From Paramacrobiotus metropolitanus (Eukaryota; Tardigrada; Eutardigrada; Parachela; Macrobiotidae), in contig NW_026570334.1 in the NCBI RefSeq assembly GCF_019649055.1, positions 62,001 through 126,000 on the forward strand: 64,000 nt of DNA, in the 5' to 3' direction. Of this stretch, positions 37,817 through 49,630 are shown in pieces (position 1 is the stretch's first letter; every line of letters begins with the position of its first letter). A program made the translations under genes and the position numbers. Under the pieces are notes generated by a model. The model worked only from the letters and a program-made list of their open reading frames with translations. It searched no databases and was not told the DNA's origin.

Positions 37817-38383
37817 TGTGGAAGATATTGTGACGGGATCAATAAGGCTTGCAACGACAACCTGAAGAAGTTTTCACAGACGGTTGTGGTTCTCGATGCG
37901 CAGACTGCTCGAGTTGAAAACTCACGAAACTGACACAATTGATAAACACGCCATCTGTCCATATGCAGTTTATACGAGTACTTTATGCACTACCATTGCA
38001 GGTAGCTTCAGCCTGGCGAGCGCTTTGGCAGTGATAATGTGAACTGTGATGCGCTGAACGGTGCAAACGCAGACACCGACTATGCAAAATTTGGAAATTT
38101 ATGAATTTATGTTATGAAGTCTTTGCTCACGCATTAATACGACACATTCGAACAAGTGCGATATGATAGGGTAAAAAACGGTGCACTGGTCACCGATCTG
38201 AATAAGATACAGTATATTACAGCTTTGCTACATAACAAGATGCGCATCATCTGTGATGGTCAGGAAGACAAGATTGTACTTTAGATAGATATTGCTGTAC
38301 TTTTATCCAGGTATGATGAGATTTGTTGCGACATCTGCTTTGTATGTCCAAACTGCGTAACAAATGTCATCTTATGAACTTAC

Positions 38384-38571
38384 AGGATGGACCACAGTGT
38401 TTCCTCGCGATCCTGCATGGCGCGATTCTGCGTGGTGCGCAGCCCCAACAGACGGTCCAATTTGGCTAAGATTAGTTTACCGTAGAAGTGGGTTTCGGTC
38501 TCGAAAACCCGCTTGCGGATAACAGCAATGAATCACCACACCCACAGCGCAATCAGAATGTAGGAACTCAT
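38384..38571 (-). pseudogene. GR-like chemoreceptor fragment
   Basis: A minus-strand frame reads a hydrophobic stretch (SSYILIALWVW), an in-frame TGA, then VIRKRVFETETHFYGKLILA and KLDRLLGLRTTQNRA, and ends at a strong donor (CCT|GTAAGT). The part THFYGKxLxxAKxDRLLxL closely matches the C-terminal region of the chemoreceptor at 49.6-51.8 kb, in the segment just before TM7. Here the THFYGK and AKLDRLL parts are contiguous, with no intervening sequence between them. The TGA and the lack of other receptor exons nearby suggest a relic. A short exon starting after CGCAAG at about 38516 is an alternative reading. Confidence 0.45.
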
Positions 38572-39398
38572 TTTGATTTACCGGCGCATGCGACAGGCAA
38601 TATACAATTACCCTCGAACAAATTATTTAACGTTTTTGTGACCTTAAGTACAACGCAAAGGCCATTCCCAGTGGGGCACGATGATAGGATCGGGACAATA
38701 ACTACTATTCCCTCTCCCATATTGTTACTTAAAGTACGTACATTCAACTGTGACCCAAGTATTAATACATTACGCTCATACAAAGCTTGCGCACTGGAGA
38801 GTCAGTAGTGCGACACAGTTAATCATGACATTGGAGCTGGTTTCGATTGAATGCTGAAATAGACGGCTTTGTCGTGTGACCTCTTCGCTACAAGAAATTC
38901 GAAGTCAGTGCTTTACAAGTGGATCGGGAACCCCGATACAGCGCATCTCCCACAACGTGCACGACAATATTAACCGCGCGTCAAACGTATAAGATTGGTG
39001 GTAAAATGGTCATTATGTATATTGCTGCTCATTATGTATTCTGTTACGATAAACGCCAACGTGTTCAACACATTACAAGTAAACAGAACAACTCCATTAG
39101 TCATGGTGCGATCGTCAATGTTGTACAGGTTCCATCAGATCGAAATGCGAATGCGAAACGGCCTTGCAATTGCCTACCGTAAAAGCGGGGTTCCGATTCA
39201 ACTTCCGATGTTAAAGAGCCGTTTCGAAATAAACACACAAAACAAGAAAAAAGGAGTCTTATGCATTCGACTATGGTAGGTACAGTATGGTATGTCTTCT
39301 GATCAAGTGACGTTGACACAAACTGATGTCCTGCAATTACATGATTCAATTCTTCGCAGAATTCACATTAGATTACAACAACAACTGATAACTAACTG
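38572..39398. other. spacer, nothing recognised
   Basis: No supported gene or repeat between the chemoreceptor fragment and the left arm of the inverted duplication. Confidence 0.45.
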
Positions 39399-40975
39399 TG
39401 GCGCAAATAGCAAATACGCTTTAAATAAGACTTATGAAGAAAGTTCTTAAGAGAATAATTATTATGACAAATCAAAGTGCGAAATGTACAATACGCCAAG
39501 CCAATCCATAAATCGCTAGTTTCTACTGAGGTTAATTTGGCTGAGCCGGTCTCTCAGGCTTTGCGAGCCTTTTGTCCCTTTCCGTCACACCCATCGTAAA
39601 GGCCCAACGCCCTTTCCCCCGGCCTGTTATTGTACGATTTGCAGGGTGATTCTGTAACTGGTCTATAAAGACCACCGGCCCGACGTGCGCGCTTTAGGGC
39701 TCCAGTCTTCGCCTGGTTTTCGGGGGCGGTGGTGTCGTTGGTGATGGCGGATTGGACTGCAACGGTAGCATTGCTTGCATGCGCGGATACAAGCCTGGTA
39801 TCCGCGCTGGCCTTGGCCGGATAAGCCTGCAACAGATTACCGGCTTTGGCATATTTCCGCAACTGGAGCCAATTCGCAGATTGAACTCATATACAGTAAC
39901 ATCGCTAACAAAAGATTAATACTAATAATTTTACGGCTGTGAAGATGAGTCAGCATTGCTTAGGAAAAAACGCAAAAGATGGACTTCCAAAGAGCTAAAG
40001 TTTCTCCTCCTTAGACTTATGACGAATTTCCCGTTATCTGAAGTCTGAACAGTATAGAATGTCGTCAGAAGTGTCATTTACTGTCATAATGAAAAATGAA
40101 AGTTTCTCCTACGTTATACACAACGTAGAATACTGTCGAATCCTGTATTCGTTATTTCGCTCATGACAGATAATCGTTGAGCTCAATCACAACTTCAGCA
40201 TAGCGCTGAGAAATAAGCATAGAAAAGAGACGCCTTTAGACACAGATCACTAATGTACCTGCAGCTAATATACAGCAATTGCATAAACAGTTAAACATTT
40301 GTTTACGCTGGCGAGTGCCACTGTGTACAGTACATGCGTGGCTACCCATCACATAATAGTAACACCTGAATTTGAATCCCAGTACAAAACGGAACAATAT
40401 TTAATTTTTAGTTTGAAATGTGTCCATTAAACATTATTAGCAGTTCTTAAAATGCTATAAATGCACTGAATCCAAGACTACTGTTAAAATTACGAACTCA
40501 CCAATGACAGCAAAACCGCTGCGGCGAAAACAATGCGGTAGGACAAAATTTGACTCATGATCTACCGTTCACGAAGTGTTTTCTTGTCGAAGAAAACTGT
40601 AGAAAACTTTATGTATACGAAAACTTTTTGTTGCAGAGTACGAAGTTGTTCCTCTTCCGGCATGGTTTTATATACCAAAGCCCAGGCTGTTTCAATATAT
40701 TTTGCCATATGCGATGCTTCAGCGGTTTTCGAGTGTTCCAGAAAGTATGCAGCTTTTACCGGGGCCGTTTGTGGAAATTTGTTCTGACATACAACAGCCA
40801 TTCTGTTAACAGGTACCGATCTCTCAAATCATCTTCCGGGTATTAATAGCATCTTGCATTCCTTTATGCTACGCTTCGGAGTATACCTCACAAAATTGTG
40901 ACATCTGCAAAAAACTGGAGCACATGCATGTAGTCGTAAGCTGACTTAGCGCATAGTTGTACGTACTTTTCACTT
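39399..40975. repeat. left arm of a large inverted duplication
   Basis: This 1.58-kb arm matches, in reverse complement, 43018-44641. Matching points include GCGCAAATAGCAAAT at the outer end, the whole coding exon 39554-39862, the signal-peptide exon at 40502-40558 and GCATGTAGTCGTAAGCTGAC near the inner end. The arms differ by scattered substitutions and small indels, so this is neither an assembly mirror nor a very recent copy. Confidence 0.85.
39554..40558 (-). CDS. small secreted basic protein with a possible furin site (left-arm copy)
   Basis: Exon 1 (40558-40502, GTGAGT donor) and exon 2 (39862-39554, CCAG acceptor), joined in phase 0, give 121 residues. Exon 1 encodes a signal peptide (YRIVFAAAVLLSLL). 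The mature part begins near AKAGNLLQAYPAKASAD, carries one N-glycosylation sequon (NDTT, preceded by NATV), then KRARR followed by AGGLYRPVTESPCKSY and a second cysteine (YDGCDGKGQKARKA) at the C-terminus. KRARR fits a furin-type cleavage site, which would release a basic 40-residue peptide with a single Cys-Cys loop. That layout resembles a small prohormone or effector precursor, but I recognise no family. Upstream of the ATG a further 79-codon frame (40562-40801) is open here but broken in the other arm, so I take it as leader or chance. Confidence 0.6.
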
Positions 40976-43017
40976 GAACGGCGGCCAGAGAGCTGACTCA
41001 ATTGGTTCCTCCATATTAGTAAGAAATACTAAGAATTAATCTTTGCTTTAACCCACTGGCGGACACTGGTGTCAGGCACAACATGGTGTCTAAAATTTTT
41101 GTCCAGTTATCGCGAACATATATCTTTTAGCATAATTAGCAATAACTTCCAATAAGGGACTTTAAAACCGAAATAAAGTGATAATTTAAACTGGCATGTT
41201 AGGTTAACTGTTAACGGAAGGTGCGCGAAAATGGCTAATATCGAATATCGATCTTCCTGAACTCGTAGTTTTTGCTAATTAACTATTTATAGGATGAATA
41301 ATTAAACTGGAGATAAATCAGCGAAGTACCATAGAAAACGCTTTACCCAAAAGCGGTTAACGCAGGTTCTGTAAGTTGAGCACCAGAACTAGAAGACGCG
41401 GTTCCGGTTGTCGGAAGCTGGCAACAGCGCTGTTGCTGATCAATATTCTGGGCGGTCGCAAAAAAAGCAAAATCGTTTCAAAAGTTGTCTGCTTTCGGAA
41501 AACAAAACGTTTAGGGAAGCCGAACGCGGCCTACCGGTTAGGGCCATTGAAATATAGTGTGAAAGGGCGGCAAAATACTGTGCGCTCTGCAGCGTTTCTA
41601 CGTACCTGTGATATCGGTGCATGGATTGGGCTAACAAAGCGACGGAGCAGCGCAGTATTGAGAAACATTTAAATTTGGAAATTTGATCAGCCTCTAGCGA
41701 TTGTAAACTACATTGATTCATTATTATTGCACCTTGATGAGGTTGACCTTTGCGGTAGCCTTACGGATTACTTCCGGCCGCTAATACGCTCCAGAAAGTT
41801 CTAGCGGCCACTAATACATTTACCATTTTTTAAATTTTGCTGACTAGTACCAACTTTTTGAAAAAAAAATGTTTTCAGTTTTGTGATACAGTACTTACGT
41901 ATTGTTTTTACGTAATTCATGTTCGCCTAATTATTACAAAATTGAATATTTTTATGCTTTAGAGCGTCCATGCACATTGGTGTCGGCAAACAGTCTGGTC
42001 ATCTTGTCATAACCTATAATCAGCACAAGCTCACAAAAATTTCTCTTTTGCTGGTTGTTGTACCGGGAAATCCCGATTTTCAAAAGATACTCACACTCCT
42101 TTGGGTACTGCCCGCTGGAGGGTCAACAAGCGTTGTTTTGCTCTCTGCTGTACAGGCGTAACGTAATGAATAGTTAGTTTAAATAGGAAAATGTTACAAT
42201 CATTTAAATATCCTTCATTGCAGAAGCGCATTTCCCTGTTTTATTTCCGTGCCACTTTAAGCATATAAAAGCCATAATATTTAGCCACACAACTTATTTT
42301 TATAAGCTACTGTAATATCAAATATAGATATTAAAAGGTTCAATGGAGAACTACAGAAACGCAAAATTATTGAGCTTGTGTTACTCTTACCATGTTAATC
42401 ATGTTCGTTTTTTTGTAGAATTCTGATTTATTTCTTGTCTTCGCCCTTCTAAACGTTTTAAGCAGTGCCTTATGATAATAAATGCTGCTGGGGTCCTTGA
42501 TATTATTACGTAGTCAAAACGCTTGGAAAAGCTGATACAAATACCGATACCGATTATTCTGTGTACAATACGACGTTATTGACCTATTCTGTGTACGACG
42601 TTATTCACCTTGTAATCTCTCAACGCAGGATTCTTTCCCTGAATAAAAAGTGTATCGTTGGCCCATTACAGCACACAACAGACATAAGTTAGTTTTTAAT
42701 CAGACAAAAAACTACAATTTTTAACCCTATTTTTTACATATTTTACGTTTGGAAGCCTCGGGGTTTCCTGGTTTCGGCATTTTGTCCCGAACAAGTTGCA
42801 TCTGCTTACAATAATACTCTTCGTTACGCTTGGAGAAAGAACCTCAAATCGTAACATTTTCCGCTGTAAAGGTTGCTAACTATTTAGGACGTAATGCCGG
42901 CAAGTAGATAGCAAGACAACGCTCGTTGAAGCAAAGAATAATTTTAATCACAATTGTTAGCATTTTTACTATGTATCGTAATATGCAGCATTAAGTGAAT
43001 CACTCTCAGGCTGACTT
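40976..43017. other. spacer of the inverted duplication
   Basis: About 2 kb of unique sequence between the arms. A 98-codon plus-strand frame at 41376-41672 starts with TTG, is basic, and has an equally open antisense frame; I could not support it. No transposon ends or RNA genes noticed. Confidence 0.45.
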
Positions 43018-44641
43018 TCAAGAAAAAAGTACAACTACGCGCTAAGTCAGCTTACGACTACATGCATGTGCTCCAGTTTTTGCAGATGTCAGAATTTTGC
43101 GAGGTATACTCCGAATAGCATAGCATAAAGGACTGCAAGGTGCTATTAATACCCGGAAGATGATTTGAGAGATCGGTACCTGTTAAAAGAATGGCTGTTT
43201 TATGACAGAACAAATTTCCACAAACAGCCCCGGTAAAAGCTGCATACCCGTACTTTCTGGAACACTCGAAAACCGCTGAAGCATCGGATATGGCAAATAT
43301 CGAAACAGCCTGAACTTTCGTATATAAAACCATACCGGAAAAGGAATAAGTTCGTATTCCGCAGCATAACAATTTTCATTTACTAAAAGTTTGCGACAGT
43401 TTTCTTCGACAAGTAAAACAAACACTCCGTGAACGTGGGATCATGAGCAAATTTTCTGTTACCCCATTGTTTCCGCTGCAGCGGTTTTGCTGGTGAGCTG
43501 GTGAGTTGGTGAGTTCGTAATTTTAAGCAGGAATCTTGGATTCAGTGCACTTATAGCTTTTTAAGGAGGGCGAGTTATGTTTAATGGGCACATTTCTAAA
43601 TAAAAATTAAATATTGTTTTGTTTTAAATAAAAATTAAATGTTCCGTTTTGTTCTGGAATTCACCTTCAGGTATTACTGTTATGTAACGGGTAGCCACGT
43701 ACGTCTACAGTAGCACTCATTAGCGTATAACACATGTGTTTATGCAATTGTTGTGAACTATCTTCATGTAGTTATCTGTGTCTAAAGACATCTGTTCTCT
43801 GTGATTATTTCTCAGCGCTATGCTGAAGTTGTGATTGAGAAATTAGTATCTGTCATGAGCGTGTACAGTTACTACAGATTCCACAGTATTCTCCGTTGTG
43901 TATAGTGTAGGAGAAACTTTCATCTTTCACTGCGACAGTGAACGACACATCTAACGACATTCTATACTGTTTAAACTTCAGATAACGGGAAATTCGTCAT
44001 AAGTCTAAGGAGGTGTAATTTTTGAAGAACTTTAGATCTTTGGAAGCCCATCTTTTTTGTTGTTTTCTTAAGCAATGCTGACTCATCTTCACAGTCGTAA
44101 AATTATTAGTAAGACCGGGTAATTTTGTGTTAACGGAGTTCAACCTGCGAACTGGCTCCAGTTGCGAAAATATGCCAACGCGGGTAATCTGTTGCAGGCT
44201 TATCCGGCCAAGGCGAACGCGGATACCGGGCTTGTATCCGCGCATGCAAGCAATGCTACCGTTGCAGTCCAACTCGCCATCACCAACGACACAACCTCCC
44301 CCGAAAACCAGGCGAAGACTGGAGCACTGAAGCGCGCACGTCGTGCCGGTGGTCGTTATAGACCAGTTACAGAATCACCCTGCAAATCGTACAATAATAG
44401 GCCGGGGGAAAGAGCGTTCGGCCTTTACGATGGGTGTGATGGAAAGGGACAAAAGGCTCGTAAAGCCTGAGAGACCGGGTCGGCCGAATAAACCTCAAAT
44501 ATGCGCTAAAGTACTCGTAGAACTAACGATTTATGATTGGCTTGGCGTATTGTGTGCTTTGGACTTTGATTGGTGATAATTCTCTTAGAAACTTTCTTCA
44601 TAAGTCTTGATTTTAAAGTGTCATTTGCTATTTGCGTCACA
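43018..44641. repeat. right arm of the inverted duplication
   Basis: Reverse-complement match of 39399-40975. The two gene copies it produces point away from each other, with their 5' ends towards the spacer. Confidence 0.85.
43443..44470 (+). pseudogene. right-arm copy of the small secreted protein, signal-peptide exon broken
   Basis: Exon 2 (44162-44470) is open over all 102 codons and differs from the left copy at only about seven residues, keeping KRARR, both cysteines and the C-terminus. Exon 1 starts at an equivalent ATG (43443), but one base is missing near 43446 relative to the left copy, so the hydrophobic signal sequence is lost and the frame is disrupted. The donor region is also changed: GGTGAG(C/T)T is repeated three times where the left copy has one. 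The gene is probably dead or needs another first exon. The near-perfect second exon implies recent loss, or purifying selection until lately. Confidence 0.6.
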
Positions 44642-45809
44642 ATCAATATCCTTTGCTATTTGTAATTTAACTTACCTTCGTTAATGTGGATTCTTCGAAG
44701 TAAAATCAGCACGTGTTGTGTGTCCCGCGGTTCCCGTTTATGTGCATGTTGTTGACATATGTGCCGTGGTTCCAGTTGGAAGTGTTTATTACGGTATACA
44801 AGGTTGTGCAACTGCAACACGCACTGTTTTAAGAAATTGCGAACTGAACCTCTAGCACAAATACGGTTTCAGCGCAACGACGAATAACACTTGCACACAC
44901 TGTTAAAGAAAACTTGGTGTGGTTAAAATCAGTTAGAGTCTTGTCCAAAAGTTCTTCGCATATTCGTGGGCGCATGCGGTGTCTCTTTTGTAATGCAATA
45001 GCGGGATTTTCCCGAACGCCGAAAAGAGAATACACTTGAGAACTTCAATGCAGATTTAGGTATTATTCCATCGGCGTCGAAACTGGGCGACCTAGCAGCT
45101 ACAATGTACACGGAATAAAAAATTTCGCGTTGGTCAAATATCGGGCAAACGTCAGTCACGGTAATATCGTGCTGGTATCGTGCTGGTAGCGTAGGGGCAA
45201 TTACCTAGAAGCGGCAAATCCATAAAGGTGCCTGTTTCCAGATTGTGGATGGTAGTCGTAAATTGATACTATGTGCTGATACATATAAGGACATTTACTC
45301 AATTATGTATTATATGCAACAAGCAGCAAGCATTTAACGTTGTTGAAGTTACTGTGCATGCCGATAAATAATCCTTCTCCTTTCAAATGAAGGTGTCATT
45401 ATTTCGAAAGCGGCTGAATAAAACCCGCTTCTACGGTAGGTCATTACAAGGCCAATGGGATCTGCTTTGCATCCTGATCAGATTCAGCTTTGCAGCATTA
45501 ACAATCGCAACCTTACCTATCGGAGGATTTTGGAAAACCGGAAACGAAAATGGATATGCAGGCGTTGGAATGGGCTTTTTGACATCTGTCCGGCAGTTTG
45601 GACATGGCTTGATAACAATCTCACTTTACCTGAATAGAAGTAAAGGGAAGAAATATTTTCTTGCCATCGCAGATGATGCGCAACGTGGTACCTAATCTGG
45701 CTATAAACCGGCAACCCATCATAGTTCTTTTGTAATTGTTGCATGCACATTCTTCCTGTAAATAACTGAAGCTCCTACAACAGTTGTTGTGTAGATGGTT
45801 GCGTTGTGT
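44642..45809. other. spacer, nothing recognised
   Basis: No supported gene. A 102-codon frame at 45387-45695 has no signal peptide, no family resemblance and no splice support. Confidence 0.4.
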
Positions 45810-46080
45810 ATTGGTGCAATGTGTCGCTGTACGCCAATCATTCCCGGACCTTTCTGCTGTTTTTCATCACACACAAACAGTTTCGTAAACGCTTTTTCAG
45901 TCTGGCTCGCTCCTGGCGGAAAGCGATGATGTGGTAGCGATGGCCGCCACGAGTCGGATAGCAGCGCGACGAGCTGGTATCGCCGGTGAACCAGGGCGAT
46001 TTCCTCGAATTTTGGGAGCAGCAAAGTGCGGAATACTATTGCGGATTTATTTCGTTACGACATATAGCCGGCTGCTGAAT
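45810..46080 (+). pseudogene. truncated duplicate of the GPCR last exon
   Basis: From the codons for the start of TM7 onward this matches the end of the 33.6-35.9 kb GPCR (35655-35921): ...YANxSxTFLLFFxTHKQFRKRFxxLxRSW. It then runs into TGG-TAG where the intact gene has TGGCAG, followed by indels in the tail. Exons 1-3 and TM5-TM6 are missing. With the neighbouring two-exon gene it forms the second copy of a duplicated block. Confidence 0.85.
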
Positions 46081-46977
46081 CATACATTATGTTATGCTCT
46101 TAGTGGTGCGATTAACTTGCATGCAGTTCGCGTGATATTCTGGCTCGTAAGATATAGCGACTACTTGCTCTGCCACGCACTCTATAGGTACTTCTACTGC
46201 ACTAACCGTAAATTATTATTTTATTTACTCCATTTTCAAAAAGCACAAAACGCCCATAACAAAATAATTATTTTATTCGGTAAACCACAGCATAGTCACT
46301 GATGATCTCGAAAGCCGTAAACGTAAATCAAAACATAGGTAAGAATCCATTAATGAGACAGAAGAAATACAAAATAATGAGAAGAACGAATATAGAAAAC
46401 AATGAAAGCAACGCATACAGTTTCCAAAGACGCTAACTGATTTTGATATTGGCAAATGCTGATACTGGCTAAGCGGTAATGCAGAACATGATGAGTACTT
46501 GTACTGGAAATGTGTCAACGCCTCGACAACTCTTTGTATTCCATATTCCCCAGTCCAGTGGTGCAACCATTCCAACAGAATTCAGGCCGCATGGCCCTGA
46601 TTGTCCTGTGTGTAAAGCAAAGATTTCGTCAATTGTCGTGTACGAACTAACTGACTGCTTCTTGCACTCATAGTTGATAACCTGATACCATTCGTACCAT
46701 GCTGGACATTTATTCACGTCCGGGGAATCAACGACGGTGTATTCTCTGTGTTGTTTCACAGGACAAAAACTTTTCGAAAACTTATTATGTAATAGTTTAT
46801 TCGAGCTTGTACACGAGATTAACAAAACTCCTCTGGCTTTCTAACTTTGAGCAACGCAGAAGACACAGCATTCTCTGGTGCGCTGGAATTCGTGCTGTTA
46901 AAGTCTCCGAAACGCGATAAACGTCAAAGGAAGAACAATATGATTAAGTATCAGCTATCAGTATCACAACCTACTCG
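46081..46977. other. spacer of the duplicated block
   Basis: No gene. Around 46556-46590 it shares a short stretch (ACCATTCCAACAGAATTCAG) with 36545-36570, consistent with a common origin of the two blocks. Confidence 0.45.
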
Positions 46978-47721
46978 CTACGGCAAGGATGCAAAAACCT
47001 GAATGTCAAGACCTACCCGAATCGAGTCAGTGGTTTTGGAGACCTTATGCACCTTCTCTGGTCTAGGATACACAATGGCATCGGCCACAATAGTCACACA
47101 GTCGCCTTTTAATTCCGAATGGTCACAGGCTGCTGCACTAGCCGCACCAGATGAATTAGTCGCGTCATGTTGAGTGTGCTTGGATACTATCTGCATTTCC
47201 GACCACTGTCCATTCACATAATGACCGCGCGCAACTGATTGTGTATCCGTGCCAATCCTACACACATAACACGAACAGGTTTAGGATAAACCTGGGTAGA
47301 AATGACTAACCAGTGGAAAAACTAACGTCAGTTTGTATTTCACATGGATGGTCTGTTCTCCGGTGTAGCGGGTGGAATGCAGCTCTTCATCCGTGAAGCA
47401 CACGGTAGCACGTACTACGGGACCGTAAAGTCCGCGATCGGTAGGTGTGATGCGCAGGCGACAGCGTCCCTTGAAGGTCTTCACGCCGAGTTCCGTCATC
47501 GTGATGCCATCGGAGAAGGTTGTTTCTCCTTCTCGCATCTCGTCACGGTAGGCTGGAAAGTTTTTGTAGCGCCATCGCAGCTGGAAATGCACTGCTGCCT
47601 GAGGAACCAGTTCCTGCGATTCCTCCACGACGGCACGCACTTTTGGCACCAATGCTTCCCTCATCGTCGAAGAGCTTCTGCCGGAATCGAAAAGATGAGC
47701 ATCACGATTTAAAAATGCCAT
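46978..47721 (-). CDS. unrecognised two-exon protein, copy 2 of the duplicated family
   Basis: Exons 47721-47327 and 47257-46978 (GTTAGT donor, TGTAG acceptor, phase 2 at the same codon as in copy 1) give about 224 residues. The conserved core is present: KVRAVVEESQELVPQ, FQLRWRYKNFPAY, GITMTELGVKTFKGRCRLRI, CFTDEELHSTRYTGEQ, YKLTIGT and CVTIVADAIVYPRPEKVHK. The tandem heptads of copy 1 are absent. The intron is only 69 bases. The first in-frame ATG is at 47721 (MAFLN); aligning with copy 1 would put the start at 47664 (MREALV). The C-terminus is nine residues longer than in copy 1. Open frames in both copies despite many substitutions suggest both are functional. Function unknown. Confidence 0.6.
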
Positions 47722-49630
47722 TTTTATTTTGAAAAGACAATTCTGGGAATCTTTCTCTTTCCGCAAACGAAATTGAAAACTCACAAATCTCAGTAAGTAA
47801 ACAAAAACCTGTGTAGAGGACTGTCGCGTGACTACGAGATGCGCTTGCTTTCGAATTTCTGAATGCTCAAGCGCTGCATACGAGTATGGCGCGCCAAACG
47901 GTGTAAATTGTTTACAGTCTTATTCAGCTGCATTCTACTGATATACTTCTAGTGATATTTGCCCTTGCCCGCATTCACTAACATCTCATTTATTATACGA
48001 TGTACATCGTGATTCATGAATCCTGATATTCTCCAATGTGATCAACTATCACCAACAAATTCATGGACGATGCGTAAGTAACACTGAAACGGAAAAAGCA
48101 AAAGAACGGCAAAGGAATACTGTAGTGGGCCGACCCCGAACCCAGGAGAAAGGGCACTATCTTTATATATGGTACAAAGACAAGGATAACGGGTGCATCT
48201 ACCCTATTCTGGATTAAATCGAGTTAACCGCAAAGAGCGAGACAGCTCTGCAGTCGATACTGCAGCAGCTTTACTATGCGCTATCACACCACTAACGCCA
48301 AAGTGAAACCCGATTAAACATTAAAACAGAGTGGGTGGTATCCCTGCTCCTGTAGACGTTGCTCGATGAAACAAGTACGGACCTGAAAGCGGAAGCGCAG
48401 TGGCCACTAGTATATTACCATCAGGACCTTTGCATCAATCGCATGTGATTAGGCAACAGTGAGCAGAATATCGCACCAGCCAAATGCAGTAGCCATGTTT
48501 ACCTGTTACGAAGGCACGCATCGACGGCATCGTTACTTTCTTCATGCTTCCTTCGAGGAGTAAAAACAGCAACGAAAACGGTGATATTTTAATATTATTG
48601 TTGGAACGTACGAGTATTATAACAGTATGAGTGCCGTTTCGTCGTAGAACCCGCTACGTTTTGTGGAAGTACTCGTACAAACCTTTACCAGGGTGTTTCA
48701 AGTATTACTTAAAACGTAGATGCGTTATATGAAAAAAGGCCGTAATATTCGAGTGTAGGTAGCCCATATACGAGTTTTCTACGCATTTTTATCGTAATAA
48801 ACATTAAAAATGACTACAATACTTGGATTGGCATAAGTTTTATTTCTATTAAGGATTACACTGCAATCTGATGCACTGCACTCACGAGTTGAGCGGCCAT
48901 GAAAGTGTATCAATGACAGGCGTCGTTAGCGACGATGTAACACAATTTGCACTGGAAGCTACCCTGAATCAGTAGCTCTTTCCCGCATTAGATCGAACAT
49001 AGTATGTTCGATATGATGTAATATCATACAATGTCATTAGTCTCATTACCCTCGGCTGAGTTTCATGTTTGCATAATTCTTCCGCAATTCCGGCATCCAG
49101 TCTAATTAAAGCAATGTCGGGCATCGCACAAACACTTCTGTGACTACACTTACAGATACAAAGAAGCAGCTGTCATGACAAAGTAACCGGCAGCAAACCA
49201 AATCTGATCTGCTCGACATCCGGCTGCAGTTTAGGGGTACGAAAGATACAACATGTCTACGAGTAAGTTCAGCACATTCTCGATATCGACTGACGACAAC
49301 AGTAAAAAGAAATTCTATCGCTCTATGACGGTCTGCAGTGATATGTCGCAGTGTTCCGCCAAGATTGACATTGACAGATAATTGCTGCTAATATCGATCA
49401 TTTTCGATAAGTATTCAATTTCGTGTTATGGACACAGGCGGTCGCATGTACTGATGTACGTCGCACTCGCATAACAGGTATTTAATAATGTATTAAGTAC
49501 TTAATCTGTTGGCAGCGCGAAGGTTATGGCTTATTGCCGTAGTGAGATGCAGAGTTTTTCACAGGGCTGCTTTGTTGCATTATTAGCAACATACTGAAAC
49601 CATTCTCAATAGTCAAAGGACACTGTTAGT
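47722..49630. other. intergenic region, nothing recognised
   Basis: About 1.9 kb without a supported frame or repeat. Confidence 0.45.

Noticed and set aside
38384-38571. In-frame TGA read as selenocysteine
   Set aside because: No selenoprotein family resemblance and no SECIS-like element noticed; a decayed receptor fragment explains it.
40562-40801. 79-codon minus-strand frame just upstream of the secreted-protein ATG in the left arm
   Set aside because: The right arm has an early TGA in the same frame while the downstream exon is conserved, so it is probably leader sequence.
41376-41672. 98-codon basic frame in the spacer of the inverted duplication
   Set aside because: TTG start, equally long antisense frame, no family resemblance.
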